A program made the position numbers and the translations under genes. This document shows, one piece after another, positions 19,091 to 28,138 of a stretch of DNA of 64,000 bases; the first letter of the stretch is position 1, and every line of letters begins with the position of its first letter. Source of the stretch: Mesobacillus subterraneus (GTDB taxonomy: Bacteria > Bacillota > Bacilli > Bacillales > Cytobacillaceae); NCBI RefSeq assembly GCF_023715485.1, contig NZ_JAMBOF010000001.1:248001-312000 (forward strand), in the 5' to 3' direction. The notes below the pieces were generated by a model. It did no database searches and was not told where the DNA came from. It saw nothing but the letters and a program-made list of their open reading frames with translations.

Positions 19091-20740
19091 GTGAAATTAA
19101 GAAAAGCTTCTTGGTGGTTGATTAGTCTGACTTTGATCCTATCGATATTCCTGACAGCTTGTACAGGTAATACATCTGAGGATCCGAAAGAAAGTCCTGG
19201 TGATGACGGAAAGAAAGAAGAGGAAGCTGCAGGTCCTCAGAAAGGCGGAGACTTGATCATTGGTTCAACTGGAGCTCCGACGATTTTCAATCCTCTGTAT
19301 TCAACTGATACATCTAGTTCTGATATTGAAGGATTTATCTATGATGGTCTAGTATCATCTGATACTGAATTCAACCCAACATTAAGCATGGCAGAAGACA
19401 TTCAAACGTCTGAGGATGGTCTGACTTTTACTGCAAAGCTGAAAAAGGGCATCAAATGGCATGATGGAGAAGAATTCACTGCAGATGACGTCGTTTTCAC
19501 CTTCAGTATTCCTAAAAACCCTGATTATAACGGAGAGCGTGGATCAGCGTTTGAAGCATTAGAAAAAGTTACAAAAATTGATGATTATACTGTCGAGTTC
19601 AAACTGAGCAAGAAGGATGCTTCTTTCTATCCAGTTTCATTAAGCTACTACATCCTGCCTGAACATATTTTGAAAGATGTGCCAGTTGCTAAGCTTGGTG
19701 AGCATGAGTTCAATACAAAAAGCCCGATTGGTACAGGACCTTTCAAGTTTGTTGAATGGAAAGACGGAGAGTATGTAAAAGTTGAGGCGTTTGATGATTA
19801 CTTCAAAGGCCGTCCAAATCTGGACACACTAACATATAAGATCGTTCCTGACATGGATGCAATGATTGCGCAGATCCAGGCTGGGGATATCCACTTTGCA
19901 GCAGGAGTTCCTGGAACGGATATTGAAACGGTAAAATCATTCCCAGGAGTAAAAGTGGAATCTGGATTAGGCCTTTCTTACACATATCTTGGCTATAACC
20001 AAAAGAATGAGCTGTTCAAAGACGTGAAAGTCCGCCAGGCCATTACACATGCAATTGACAGGGAAGCAATTGTTTCGTCTGTCATGAACGGTGATGGAAA
20101 GGTTGCGCACGTTCCGGAAAGTCCGCTTTCATGGGCTTACAATGATGATGTTAAAAAGTTCGAGTATGACGTTGAAAAAGCAAAATCATTGCTTGCCGAA
20201 GCTGGTTGGAAAGATTCTGACGGCGACGGAATCCTCGATAAAGACGGAAAGAAATTTTCTTTCACTGTCAAGACAAACCAGGGCAATAAAGTCCGTGAAG
20301 ATATTGTAGTTGTCCTTCAAGAACAGTTAAAAGAAGTAGGAATCGAAGCTAAGCCTGAAATTGTGGAATGGAGTGCCTTCATCGAGCAAATTTCTGCTCC
20401 TAACTGGAATTATGACGCGCTTGTCTTAGGCTGGGCTTTATCTACTTTCCCTGACCAGTATGATATTTTCCACTCCAGCCAAAGGGAGGAAGGACTGAAT
20501 TTCGTCTGGTACTCCAACCCTGAGGCAGATAAGCTGATGGAAGAAGCGAAACAGATCCTTGACCAGGATGAATATAAGAAAGCGTATGCGGACATCTATA
20601 AGATGCTTGCAGAAGACCAGCCATACAGCTTCCTTTACTATCCAAATGTACACCGTGTCATGCCGGCAAATCTCGAAGGCTACGTATTCAATGCAAGGGA
20701 TGATTTTTACGAGATTTATAAATGGTGGCTGAAAAAATAA
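19091..20740 (+). CDS. appA: Peptide-binding lipoprotein, SBP family 5 (AppA-like)
   Basis: This extracytoplasmic substrate-binding lipoprotein (549 aa) captures oligopeptides for transporter 1. It has the signal peptide MKLRKASWWLISLTLILSIFLTAC (lipidated Cys24) and an acidic linker. The SBP_bac_5 domain follows, with EDGLTFTAKLKKGIKWHDGEEFTADDVVFTF and PIGTGPFKFVEW; a DSDGDGILDKDGK loop occurs near residue 375. GTG start at 19091 with an AAGGGGG SD. A strong stem-loop follows at 20774-20793, before the permease genes. Confidence 0.9.
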   Translation: MKLRKASWWLISLTLILSIFLTACTGNTSEDPKESPGDDGKKEEEAAGPQKGGDLIIGSTGAPTIFNPLYSTDTSSSDIEGFIYDGLVSSDTEFNPTLSMAEDIQTSEDGLTFTAKLKKGIKWHDGEEFTADDVVFTFSIPKNPDYNGERGSAFEALEKVTKIDDYTVEFKLSKKDASFYPVSLSYYILPEHILKDVPVAKLGEHEFNTKSPIGTGPFKFVEWKDGEYVKVEAFDDYFKGRPNLDTLTYKIVPDMDAMIAQIQAGDIHFAAGVPGTDIETVKSFPGVKVESGLGLSYTYLGYNQKNELFKDVKVRQAITHAIDREAIVSSVMNGDGKVAHVPESPLSWAYNDDVKKFEYDVEKAKSLLAEAGWKDSDGDGILDKDGKKFSFTVKTNQGNKVREDIVVVLQEQLKEVGIEAKPEIVEWSAFIEQISAPNWNYDALVLGWALSTFPDQYDIFHSSQREEGLNFVWYSNPEADKLMEEAKQILDQDEYKKAYADIYKMLAEDQPYSFLYYPNVHRVMPANLEGYVFNARDDFYEIYKWWLKK

Positions 20741-20773
20741 GATAGAAATTTGCTCAAATCTACAAATTGGAGG

Positions 20774-20793
20774 GGGAAGGGGATTCCCTTCCC
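20774..20793 (+). other. Intercistronic stem-loop between appA and appB
   Basis: GGGAAGGG-GATT-CCCTTCCC is a perfect 8-bp GC-rich hairpin followed by only three Ts. It may stabilise the appA 3' end or attenuate read-through, giving more binding protein than permease. Confidence 0.6.
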
Positions 20794-20795
20794 TT

Positions 20796-20839
20796 TCGGC
20801 CCTCCAGTGCTTATCGGGGCTGACCAAGACGCTTGCGCT
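20796..20839. repeat. 44-bp fragment of the dispersed repeat
   Basis: The stretch from TCGGCCCTCCAGTGC to GACGCTTGCGCT matches the right end of the dispersed element (for example 41022-41065) with three substitutions. It sits inside the transporter 1 operon between appA and appB, and looks like a decayed remnant. Confidence 0.8.
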
Positions 20840-20920
20840 ATGCTAATGTTCTATAGCTAACGAAAATAAGACTTTACAAGTCTTCAATATATATCTCTTA
20901 TTTTAAAAAGGAGAATCGCC

Positions 20921-21871
20921 ATGCTATCTTATATCATTCGCCGAATACTGATGGCCATTCCATTGCTGTTAGGGATTACCGTTGTCTCCTTTGCCATTAT
21001 GAAACTAGCTCCAGGGGATCCCGCCAGCTTGCTGATGGACCCGACCATCAGCCCTGCGGACAAGGCCCGGTTCATGGAAAGGTACGGGTTGAATGACCCT
21101 ATCCATATTCAGTATTTTAAATGGCTAGGAGCCATGCTCCAGGGTGACTTTGGTACTTCGCTGATTCGCAAGGGCGTTCCAGTAATTGAAATGATCATGA
21201 ACAGGATGCCTAACACAATTTTATTGATGGTCGTTTCAACATTCCTGGCTCTGTTGATTTCCATCCCGTTCGGGGTCATTTCAGCAACAAGGCCTTATTC
21301 AAAACTTGACTATTCAGTTACAGTCACTTCATTCCTGGGGGTAGCCACACCAAACTTTTTCCTCGGGTTGATCATGATCATGATTTTTGCTGTCCAGTTG
21401 AATTGGTTCCCTACCGGCGGGGTTGCTACCTTGAACGCTCCATTCAGTCTCTGGGACCGAATACACCATCTGATGATGCCGGCTTTTGTGCTGGCTGCAG
21501 CAGATATGGCAGGGCTGACAAGGTATACGAGGTCCAGCATGCTGGAAGTTATCAAGCAGGATTATATCAGGACCGCCAGAGCAAAGGGTTTTAAAGAGAA
21601 TAAAGTAATCTATAAACATGGTCTTCGCAATGGTCTGATTCCTGTCATCACCATTTTTGGCCTGATGATCCCATCTTTCATAGGCGGGGCGGTTATCGTG
21701 GAAAAAATATTTACATGGCCTGGTATAGGATTGTTGTTCGTAGATTCAGCTTTCCAGCGGGACTATCCGGTAATAATGGGCTTGACTGTCATCTCAGCAG
21801 TATTTGTAGTAATAGGGAACTTGATCGCAGATATTCTATACGCAATTTTCGATCCAAGGATTGAGTATTAA
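20921..21871 (+). CDS. appB: Oligopeptide ABC transporter permease (AppB-like)
   Basis: This inner permease subunit (316 aa) belongs to the DppB/OppB type of BPD_transp_1. It has an N-terminal hydrophobic helix (MLSYIIRRILMAIPLLLGITVVSF), the LAPGDPA motif and about six membrane segments. The coupling EAA-like loop reads DYIRTARAKGFKENKVIYKHGLRNGLIPVIT, and the C-terminus is the typical ADILYAIFDPRIEY. SD AAAAAGGAGAA. The 180-bp gap from appA holds a stem-loop and a repeat fragment. Confidence 0.9.
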   Translation: MLSYIIRRILMAIPLLLGITVVSFAIMKLAPGDPASLLMDPTISPADKARFMERYGLNDPIHIQYFKWLGAMLQGDFGTSLIRKGVPVIEMIMNRMPNTILLMVVSTFLALLISIPFGVISATRPYSKLDYSVTVTSFLGVATPNFFLGLIMIMIFAVQLNWFPTGGVATLNAPFSLWDRIHHLMMPAFVLAAADMAGLTRYTRSSMLEVIKQDYIRTARAKGFKENKVIYKHGLRNGLIPVITIFGLMIPSFIGGAVIVEKIFTWPGIGLLFVDSAFQRDYPVIMGLTVISAVFVVIGNLIADILYAIFDPRIEY

Positions 21872-21883
21872 GGGGAGGTAAAC

Positions 21884-22798
21884 ATGGCAAATACAAATCT
21901 GGCCGGAAATACATCTGGCAGCCTTGAAATGCATGGCATCAAAACCTCACGGGACACAATGCTCGGGATCATTGTCAGGAAGTTTTTCAAAAACAAGCTT
22001 GCGGTGTTTGGCGGGATTTTCTTGATCATCATTATTACGGCAGCGCTCTTAGCACCGGTCATCGCTCCATATTCGCCATCTAAGCAGAACCTGCTCTTAA
22101 AATTGCAGCCGCCAAACAGCGAGCACTGGCTGGGGACAGACCGATTCGGCAGGGATGTGTTTTCAAGACTTTTATACGGGGCGAGGATTTCACTTTTGGT
22201 CGGGTTTGCGTCAGTGCTGGGATCGATTACGATTGGTACATTTCTTGGAGCGGTCGCAGGCTATGTTGGCGGGATTGTCGATGCCATGATCATGAGGTTT
22301 GTGGATATTATTTTATCAATCCCATCCATCTTCTTATTAATCACACTGGTAACGATATTCAAGCCAGGTGTAGATAAGCTGATTTTGATCTTCGCGCTGC
22401 TTGGCTGGACAACTACAGCCCGCCTGGTCAGGGGTGAGTTCTTATCCTTGAGGTCAAGGGAATTTGTCCTGGCTTCCAAAACGATCGGAACGAAAACACA
22501 TATGATTATTTTCTCGCATATCCTGCCTAACGCGATGGGGCCTATCATTGTATCAGCCACATTGGCAGTAGGCTATGTCATTCTGGCAGAGTCAGGATTA
22601 AGTTATTTAGGGCTTGGTATCCAGCCTCCGCATGCAAGCTGGGGCAATATGCTCCAGGACGCACAAAACTTCACGATTCTATTGAAGTCCTGGTGGTACC
22701 CGCTTGGTCCTGGACTGCTGATATTGCTGACGGTCATTTGCTTTAACTTTGTCGGCGATGGACTGAGGGATGCATTAGACCCTAAAATAAACGAGTAA
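21884..22798 (+). CDS. appC: Oligopeptide ABC transporter permease (AppC-like)
   Basis: This is the second permease of transporter 1 (304 aa, DppC/OppC type). It has an N-terminal OppC_N segment ([25 protein letters not shown]), the motif [55 protein letters not shown] and C-terminal [11 protein letters not shown]. It starts 12 bp after appB with an AGGGGAGG SD. It is the last gene of this operon. Confidence 0.9.
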   Translation: MANTNLAGNTSGSLEMHGIKTSRDTMLGIIVRKFFKNKLAVFGGIFLIIIITAALLAPVIAPYSPSKQNLLLKLQPPNSEHWLGTDRFGRDVFSRLLYGARISLLVGFASVLGSITIGTFLGAVAGYVGGIVDAMIMRFVDIILSIPSIFLLITLVTIFKPGVDKLILIFALLGWTTTARLVRGEFLSLRSREFVLASKTIGTKTHMIIFSHILPNAMGPIIVSATLAVGYVILAESGLSYLGLGIQPPHASWGNMLQDAQNFTILLKSWWYPLGPGLLILLTVICFNFVGDGLRDALDPKINE

Positions 22799-22877
22799 GT
22801 CTTAATGTAAACTTTTTTGTTTTATATTGTCACCTATTGGATTCTTGATTCAGAAACTTATCGAAAAATTTCCCGGA

Positions 22878-22900
22878 AGCCAGGTAAACCCTGGCTTTTT
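22878..22900 (+). terminator. Terminator after transporter 1 operon
   Basis: AGCCAGG-TAAAC-CCTGGCT followed by TTTT. The dispersed repeat begins 9 bp downstream. Confidence 0.85.
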
Positions 22901-22908
22901 CTAACGAG

Positions 22909-23271
22909 ATAAGAAAGTATAAATATCACTTCGAGAAATGTCCAGCTCCAGCGTCTAGCCCCTCGAGTCGCTTGTCTAGTGTCGCCTCCTAGAAACTCCG
23001 AAACTTCAACTCCCCCCGCAGAAGCAAAAAGCGCTTCTTTGGTGGAGTCTCCAGTTTCTGCGTTTCTGGGCAGTCGGCTATACAATTCGATTTCGGTCCT
23101 GCCAATGAAGTCAAAGAACGACTTCACTGTCAGGCCCTCCAGCGCTTGTCGGAGTTGAACAGTCGCCTATACTTTTCGATTTCGGTCCGCCCAATGAAGT
23201 CAAAGAACGACTTCACCGGTCGGCCCTCCAGCGCTTGTCGGGGCTGACCAAGGCGCTTGCGCTTTTCTTAT
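22909..23271. repeat. Dispersed modular hairpin element, long copy
   Basis: This 363-bp non-coding element is bounded by ATAAGAAAG (22909-22917) and its inverse CTTTTCTTAT (23262-23271). Arms just inside also pair roughly (AGCGtCTAGCCCC against GGGGCTGACCAAGGCGCT). Core hairpins are TGAAGTC/GACTTCA, which occurs twice, and a larger nested hairpin at 22991-23059 (AGAAACT..ACTCC..AGAAGC / GCTTCT..GGAGT..AGTTTCT). Relative to the short copy at 40921-41072 it has an extra 211-bp module containing that large hairpin and a duplicated core. Open frames inside it (for example 22858-23127 minus) are shadows of the repeat. Confidence 0.85.
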
Positions 23272-23369
23272 AGGTTGGGAAATTTTTCGCAATGATTTTT
23301 GCAATCATTAGAACCCTTGCAGGCATTCCTCATAAACTGGCTGTATAAAAGATTTTTGGAGGGAATGCA

Positions 23370-24154
23370 ATGGGATAATAAGGACAGATGAATGGCTCGA
23401 TACTGATTTTGATAACCCAAAGAAAATCTGCGAAAGGCTTCTCAATCAATTTCAAGGCGAAAAGGAAGCGAAGAAGATTTACAATTATTTACTGGAATTC
23501 GGGATGTACAAGCCGGATCGCAAAAGCAGGAGAGCTTTCGATGGGTTAAAGTCAGAGGGTTTTTGGGATAAAACAGAGAAAATATTTTTGAAATATAAAA
23601 AAAAGTGGAAAGGCCCTGATATTCCCATTTTCATTTTTCCGATGAATGAATCGAATTCAAGATTGATGAAAGAAGGGAAGGGCAAGTCCGGAGTATCCTT
23701 CATCGATAAATTATTTTTATTCCTGACTCCTATCGACGATCTCAAACAACTGGAGGCTTTGTTTGTCCATGAGTACCATCACGTATGCCGGATGAACGGC
23801 TTGAAAAAAAGTCCTGCGGAATATACACTGCTTGATTCAATCATTCTTGAAGGTCTCGCTGAGCATGCAGTTGCCGAAAATTGCGGTGACAAATTCACGG
23901 GCGAATGGAGCCGGCGATATTCGACAGAATACTTGAGTGAATTTTGGAAAAATGATCTTTCCGAAAAGCTTTCAATCAAAAGAAATGACCGGCAGCATGA
24001 CCAGATTTTATTTGGATTAGGCAGCAGGCCCAGGCTTTTGGGGTATGCAATTGGGTATGAAATCATAAAACAATATAAGCAACATGAATACTTTACTGAA
24101 AAAGCTTCTTTTAGCATTCCTTCAGAAGATTTTATAAAGCTAATAAATTTTTAA
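23370..24154 (+). CDS. yjaZ: YjaZ-like putative zinc protease (DUF2268), apparent frameshift at the start
   Basis: This soluble protein has a gluzincin-like motif, VHEYHHVCR, followed about 30 residues on by EGLAEHAVAE, as in DUF2268/YjaZ proteins. Its position after the app operon matches yjaZ. The coding frame is open from 23336 but has no ATG, GTG or TTG before ATG 23504. A GGAGGG SD and ATG at 23370 are correctly spaced but read ATG-GGA-TAA. One extra base after the third codon position would join them as MGIIRTDEWLDTDF and give about 261 aa. Either the gene is frameshifted at codon 2-3, or a shorter protein starts at 23504 (216 aa) with the catalytic motif intact. Confidence 0.75.
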
Positions 24155-24167
24155 TATTTTTCCAAGG

Positions 24168-24202
24168 TGTAAAAAACCCCGAGAGAACGGGTTTTTTTTT
24201 TA
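24168..24202 (+). terminator. Terminator after yjaZ
   Basis: AAAACCCCG-AGAGAA-CGGGTTTTTTTTT hairpin with a long T-run. Confidence 0.85.
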
Positions 24203-24288
24203 TTTTTGAAAAATAATAAATTTCCCAATTGAAAAAAAAGTATTGCAATTGTAACAAATCTGTAATAACATTTTATTAAAATATATTG

Positions 24289-24303
24289 AATTTGCAGAAT
24301 ATT
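24289..24303. promoter_or_regulatory. Candidate CodY box upstream of transporter 2
   Basis: AATTTGCAGAATATT matches 13 of 15 positions of the CodY motif AATTTTCWGAAAATT. It lies about 31 bp before the first ATPase gene. CodY represses peptide and amino-acid uptake genes in nutrient excess. The AT-rich background makes chance matches possible. Confidence 0.45.
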
Positions 24304-24333
24304 TTATTATTTAAAATGTGAGAAGGTGTCCCA

Positions 24334-25356
24334 ATGAGCAACTATTCAATACATAAAGAAGCACCTTTGCTTGAGGTCAAGAACCTGGAAACAGCTTTTA
24401 ATATTGATGGAGAATACTATAACGCTGTTGACAACGTCAGTTTCTCTGTCAAACCAAGACAGATTGTCGGGGTTGTTGGCGAATCAGGGTGCGGAAAGTC
24501 GGTAATGAGCCTTTCGGTAATGCAGCTGCTTCCAAAAGGAGTCGGCAAAATTCGTGGCGGCGAAATCGTTTTCGAAGGAGTTCATTTAGAGAAAATGTCG
24601 GAAAAGGAAATGAATAAAATCCGAGGCCGTGATATCTCAATGATCTTCCAGGAGCCGATGACATCCATGAACCCGGTTTTCACGATTGGATTCCAGCTTC
24701 AGGAAGTCCTGTTCAACCACACGAATATTTCAAAAGCAGAAGCGAGGCAAAAGAGTGTTGCGCTGCTGAAGAGTGTAGGGATCTCACGTCCGGAGAAAAT
24801 TGTTGATGAATATCCCCACCAGCTTTCAGGAGGCATGAGGCAAAGGGTAATGATTGCGATGGCGATCGCTAACCAGCCGAAACTGTTGATTGCGGACGAG
24901 CCTACAACAGCACTGGATGTAACGGTCCAGGCTCAAATTCTTGAGCTGCTGAAGAGCATTCAGGAAGTAAATGATATGTCAGTCATTATGATTACTCACG
25001 ACCTTGGCGTTGTAGCCGAGATGTGCGATGAAGTTATCGTAATGTACGCGGGCAGGATTGTTGAACGAGCTGATGTTGATACGCTTTTCTATAATCCAAA
25101 GCACCCTTATACGGAATTGATGATGGGTGCCATTCCGAAAATGGATGAGGATAAAGAAGAATTAAGCTCGATCAAGGGAATTGTCCCATCACTTAAAAAT
25201 ATGCCGGCAACCGGTTGCCGATTCGCAAACCGCTGCCCTAAAGCAATGCCTGAGTGTGCAACTATTACTCCGCTGCTGGGAGAGGTCGAACAGGGACATG
25301 AAGTGGCGTGCATTCTTTATGAAGCAAGTATGCCAAAAGAAGGAGTTAAGGCATAA
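24334..25356 (+). CDS. Peptide ABC transporter ATPase, OppD family (transporter 2)
   Basis: This is the first ATPase of a second DFABC-type peptide importer (340 aa). It has Walker A GESGCGKSVMS, signature [14 protein letters not shown], Walker [13 protein letters not shown] and [15 protein letters not shown]. The C-terminal oligopeptide domain keeps the cysteine cluster CRFANRCPKAMPEC...C. SD GAGAAGGTG precedes the ATG. Its stop overlaps the next start by 1 bp. It is paralogous to AppD at 16996-17979 but clearly diverged. The substrate (di- or oligopeptide) cannot be assigned. Confidence 0.88.
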   Translation: MSNYSIHKEAPLLEVKNLETAFNIDGEYYNAVDNVSFSVKPRQIVGVVGESGCGKSVMSLSVMQLLPKGVGKIRGGEIVFEGVHLEKMSEKEMNKIRGRDISMIFQEPMTSMNPVFTIGFQLQEVLFNHTNISKAEARQKSVALLKSVGISRPEKIVDEYPHQLSGGMRQRVMIAMAIANQPKLLIADEPTTALDVTVQAQILELLKSIQEVNDMSVIMITHDLGVVAEMCDEVIVMYAGRIVERADVDTLFYNPKHPYTELMMGAIPKMDEDKEELSSIKGIVPSLKNMPATGCRFANRCPKAMPECATITPLLGEVEQGHEVACILYEASMPKEGVKA

Positions 25357-26342
25357 TGAGCAATACAAGTTTAGTAGAAAAAGAGAATTTGCTGGAAATC
25401 AAAAACCTCAAAACCTACTATCCAGTCAAAGGCGGTTTCTTCCGTAGAACGGTTGGAAATGTAAAAGCTGTCGACGATGTGTCATTCGAAATTAAAAAGG
25501 GTGAAACATTAGGGCTTGTAGGCGAGTCAGGATGCGGAAAGTCAACGACAGGACGGACAATCATCCGACTGTTGAATGCGACCGACGGGGAAATCCTGTT
25601 TGAAGGCAAGGATATTACCAAGCTGAGGGGCAAAACGCTCCAAGCAATCCGTCAGGATATCCAAATGGTTTTCCAGGACCCATATGCTTCGCTCAATCCG
25701 ATGCAAATGGTCGGCGAAATCGTCGCTGAACCGATCAAGAACTTCAAGAATGTAAGCACAAAGGATTTAAAAGAAGATGTTATGGATCTATTGACGAAAG
25801 TTGGGCTTCCTGAAGACGCCTATTATAAATATGCGCATGAATTTTCAGGCGGCCAGAGACAAAGAATCGGCATTGCCAGGGCACTGGCGCTTAGGCCAAA
25901 GCTGATCATAGCAGATGAGCCGGTATCAGCACTGGATGTGTCCGTTCAATCCCAGGTTCTTAATCTATTAAAAAAGCTTCAGACAGAATTTGATTTAACA
26001 TTTTTATTTATCGCTCATGACCTCAGTGTCGTTAAGCATATGAGTGACCGGATCGGTGTAATGTATCTCGGCAATATGGTTGAAATTGCCGATCGCAACA
26101 GCATGTATGCTGAGCCGCTCCACCCATATACACAGGCTTTGATTTCAGCCATTCCAATGCCGGACCCGCGCAGGAAAAAGGAAAGGATCGTTCTTGAAGG
26201 AGATGTGCCAAGTCCATTGAATCCTCCTACAGGATGTCCATTCCACCCTCGCTGCCCAGCAGCGATGGCAGAGTGTTCTCAAGTAAAGCCAGCTTTAAAG
26301 GAGGTGAAGCCAGGACACCGGGTTGCTTGCCACCTTTACTAG
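25356..26342 (+). CDS. Peptide ABC transporter ATPase, OppF family (transporter 2)
   Basis: This is the second ATPase of transporter 2 (328 aa). It has Walker A GESGCGKSTTGRT, signature FSGGQRQRIGIARAL, Walker B LIIADEPVSALD and IAHDLSVVKHMSDRIGVMYLGN. The C-terminal cysteine cluster is CPFHPRCPAAMAEC...ACHLY. It is coupled to the preceding gene (TAATG overlap). A 47-bp gap leads to the binding-protein gene. Confidence 0.88.
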   Translation: MSNTSLVEKENLLEIKNLKTYYPVKGGFFRRTVGNVKAVDDVSFEIKKGETLGLVGESGCGKSTTGRTIIRLLNATDGEILFEGKDITKLRGKTLQAIRQDIQMVFQDPYASLNPMQMVGEIVAEPIKNFKNVSTKDLKEDVMDLLTKVGLPEDAYYKYAHEFSGGQRQRIGIARALALRPKLIIADEPVSALDVSVQSQVLNLLKKLQTEFDLTFLFIAHDLSVVKHMSDRIGVMYLGNMVEIADRNSMYAEPLHPYTQALISAIPMPDPRRKKERIVLEGDVPSPLNPPTGCPFHPRCPAAMAECSQVKPALKEVKPGHRVACHLY

Positions 26343-26389
26343 GGCAATAATTTTTCAAAAAATAAAAAACAAAAAACGGGGGGAAAACC

Positions 26390-28105
26390 ATGAAGAAACC
26401 ATTGCTTTGGCTAGCTATGCTAGTATTGGTTTTATCAACATTCCTTGCTGCGTGCAGCGGAGGAGACACTAAGAAAACGACAACTGAAGGCGAAAAGGAA
26501 AAAGACAACGCTGCTGAAGAAGGACCGCAAGATGGCGGAACTTTGACTTACGCTTTAAGTTCAGAATTCAAAGGCCTTTTGAACTGGAACTTCTACGATG
26601 CTGACGGAGACGATGACATCATCGCATTCTTCGACGATGCATTGATCGACTACGATGAAAACCTTAAGGCACAGCCGAACATCGCAAGCTGGAAAACTGA
26701 TGACAACAAAGTTTTCACATTCACATTTGAAAAAGGCGTTAAATGGCACAATGGCGAAGAACTGACAGTTAATGACTGGGTATTCGCTATCGAAACGATC
26801 GCTACTCTCGGTGGAGAACACCAGCGCTGGTCAAACGTTAACACAATCGAAGGTGTTAAGGAATTCAACGAAAAAAAGGCTGACAAGATTTCTGGTCTTG
26901 AAGTTGTTGATGACTACACTTTGAAAATCACTTTTGACAAGGCTCGTGTAAACAACCTTGACAACGTTTGGGCTTACCCGCTTTCTAAGAAGGAATTTGA
27001 AGGAATCGCACCAAAAGACATGGCTGCTTCTGAGCAGGTCCGCACTAAGCCTGTAGGAACTGGTCCATACAAAGTAACAAAGGTAATCCCTGGTGAATCA
27101 GTAGAGCTTACTCGCAATGAAGACTACTGGAAAGGCAAGCCACATATCGAAAAGATCATTGTCAAGGTTATTGATACTTCACTTACAACTGGAGAACTTA
27201 AGAATGGAACTCTTGACATGACTCCATTCCACCCAACAGTTCTTCCTGAGATCGAAGCACTTGATAACGTTGAAGTTGTAAGATTCCCTGGCTTATCTTA
27301 CTACTACATTGGTTTCAAATTAGGTAAATACGATGGCAAGAAAAATGTAATGGATAATAAGAAATACCAGAACAAGGAACTTCGTCAAGCTATGCTTTAT
27401 GCAATCAATCGTGAAGAGTGGGTAAAAGCGTTCTTCAGCGGACTAGGAAAGCCGCTAAACCGTCCAATCCCAACTGCACACTGGATTGCTGCTGATAACA
27501 AAGATATGCCTGTTCAATACGAATATGACCCAGCAAAAGCAAAAGAAATTCTTGATAAGGCTGGATACGTTGATAAAGATGGAGACGGATTCCGTGAAGA
27601 TCCAAATGGTGAAAAGTTCACTGTTAAGTTCTCTCACTACGCAACTGGAAACCCAACTTTCGAAGCACGTGCAAAAGCTATGACTCAGTACTGGGAAGAA
27701 GTTGGCTTGAAATCTGAGCTTCAAATGACTGACGTTAACCTTTACTACGATCAGCTTGAGAAAGATGATCCTGCAATCGAAGTATTCTACGGCGGCTGGG
27801 GAACTGGCGCAGATCCAGATCCACTACCACTTTGGGGTATCGAATCTGTATGGAACTACCCTCGTTGGGTAAATGAAGATGCTCAAAAGCTTCTTGAAGA
27901 CGCTGTTGACCTAGAAGTAGTTGGAACTGACACTGAGAAGCGTGCACAGCTGTATGCTGACTGGCAGAAGATCTTCAACGAAGAAGTGCCTGCACTTCCA
28001 ATCGCTGAACTAGAAGAAGTAATGGCTGTTTCTAAGCGCGTTCAAGGCGTTAAGTTTGATGTTTCTGGCTCTAACTCACCTCATGAGTGGTGGATCAAGC
28101 AATAA
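26390..28105 (+). CDS. Peptide-binding lipoprotein, SBP family 5 (transporter 2)
   Basis: This substrate-binding lipoprotein (571 aa) starts MKKPLLWLAMLVLVLSTFLAAC (lipidated Cys22) and has a long acidic linker. The SBP_bac_5 domain includes KVFTFTFEKGVKWHNGEELTVNDWVFAIE and KPVGTGPYKV, plus a DKDGDGFREDPNG loop. Codon choice is restricted (frequent GAA, AAC, GAC, CTT, TTC), which suggests very high expression, more so than the permeases that follow. A strong CGGGGGG-type SD is present. The ligand is unknown. Confidence 0.88.
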   Translation: MKKPLLWLAMLVLVLSTFLAACSGGDTKKTTTEGEKEKDNAAEEGPQDGGTLTYALSSEFKGLLNWNFYDADGDDDIIAFFDDALIDYDENLKAQPNIASWKTDDNKVFTFTFEKGVKWHNGEELTVNDWVFAIETIATLGGEHQRWSNVNTIEGVKEFNEKKADKISGLEVVDDYTLKITFDKARVNNLDNVWAYPLSKKEFEGIAPKDMAASEQVRTKPVGTGPYKVTKVIPGESVELTRNEDYWKGKPHIEKIIVKVIDTSLTTGELKNGTLDMTPFHPTVLPEIEALDNVEVVRFPGLSYYYIGFKLGKYDGKKNVMDNKKYQNKELRQAMLYAINREEWVKAFFSGLGKPLNRPIPTAHWIAADNKDMPVQYEYDPAKAKEILDKAGYVDKDGDGFREDPNGEKFTVKFSHYATGNPTFEARAKAMTQYWEEVGLKSELQMTDVNLYYDQLEKDDPAIEVFYGGWGTGADPDPLPLWGIESVWNYPRWVNEDAQKLLEDAVDLEVVGTDTEKRAQLYADWQKIFNEEVPALPIAELEEVMAVSKRVQGVKFDVSGSNSPHEWWIKQ

Positions 28106-28138
28106 TTAGTACCACCTATTCAGTTAAGGAGAATGCAT

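Noticed and set aside
22858-23127. Minus-strand open frame of 89 codons (and a similar one at 56115-56321)
   Set aside because: Both are translations of the dispersed repeat; they recur only with the repeat and have no ribosome binding site.
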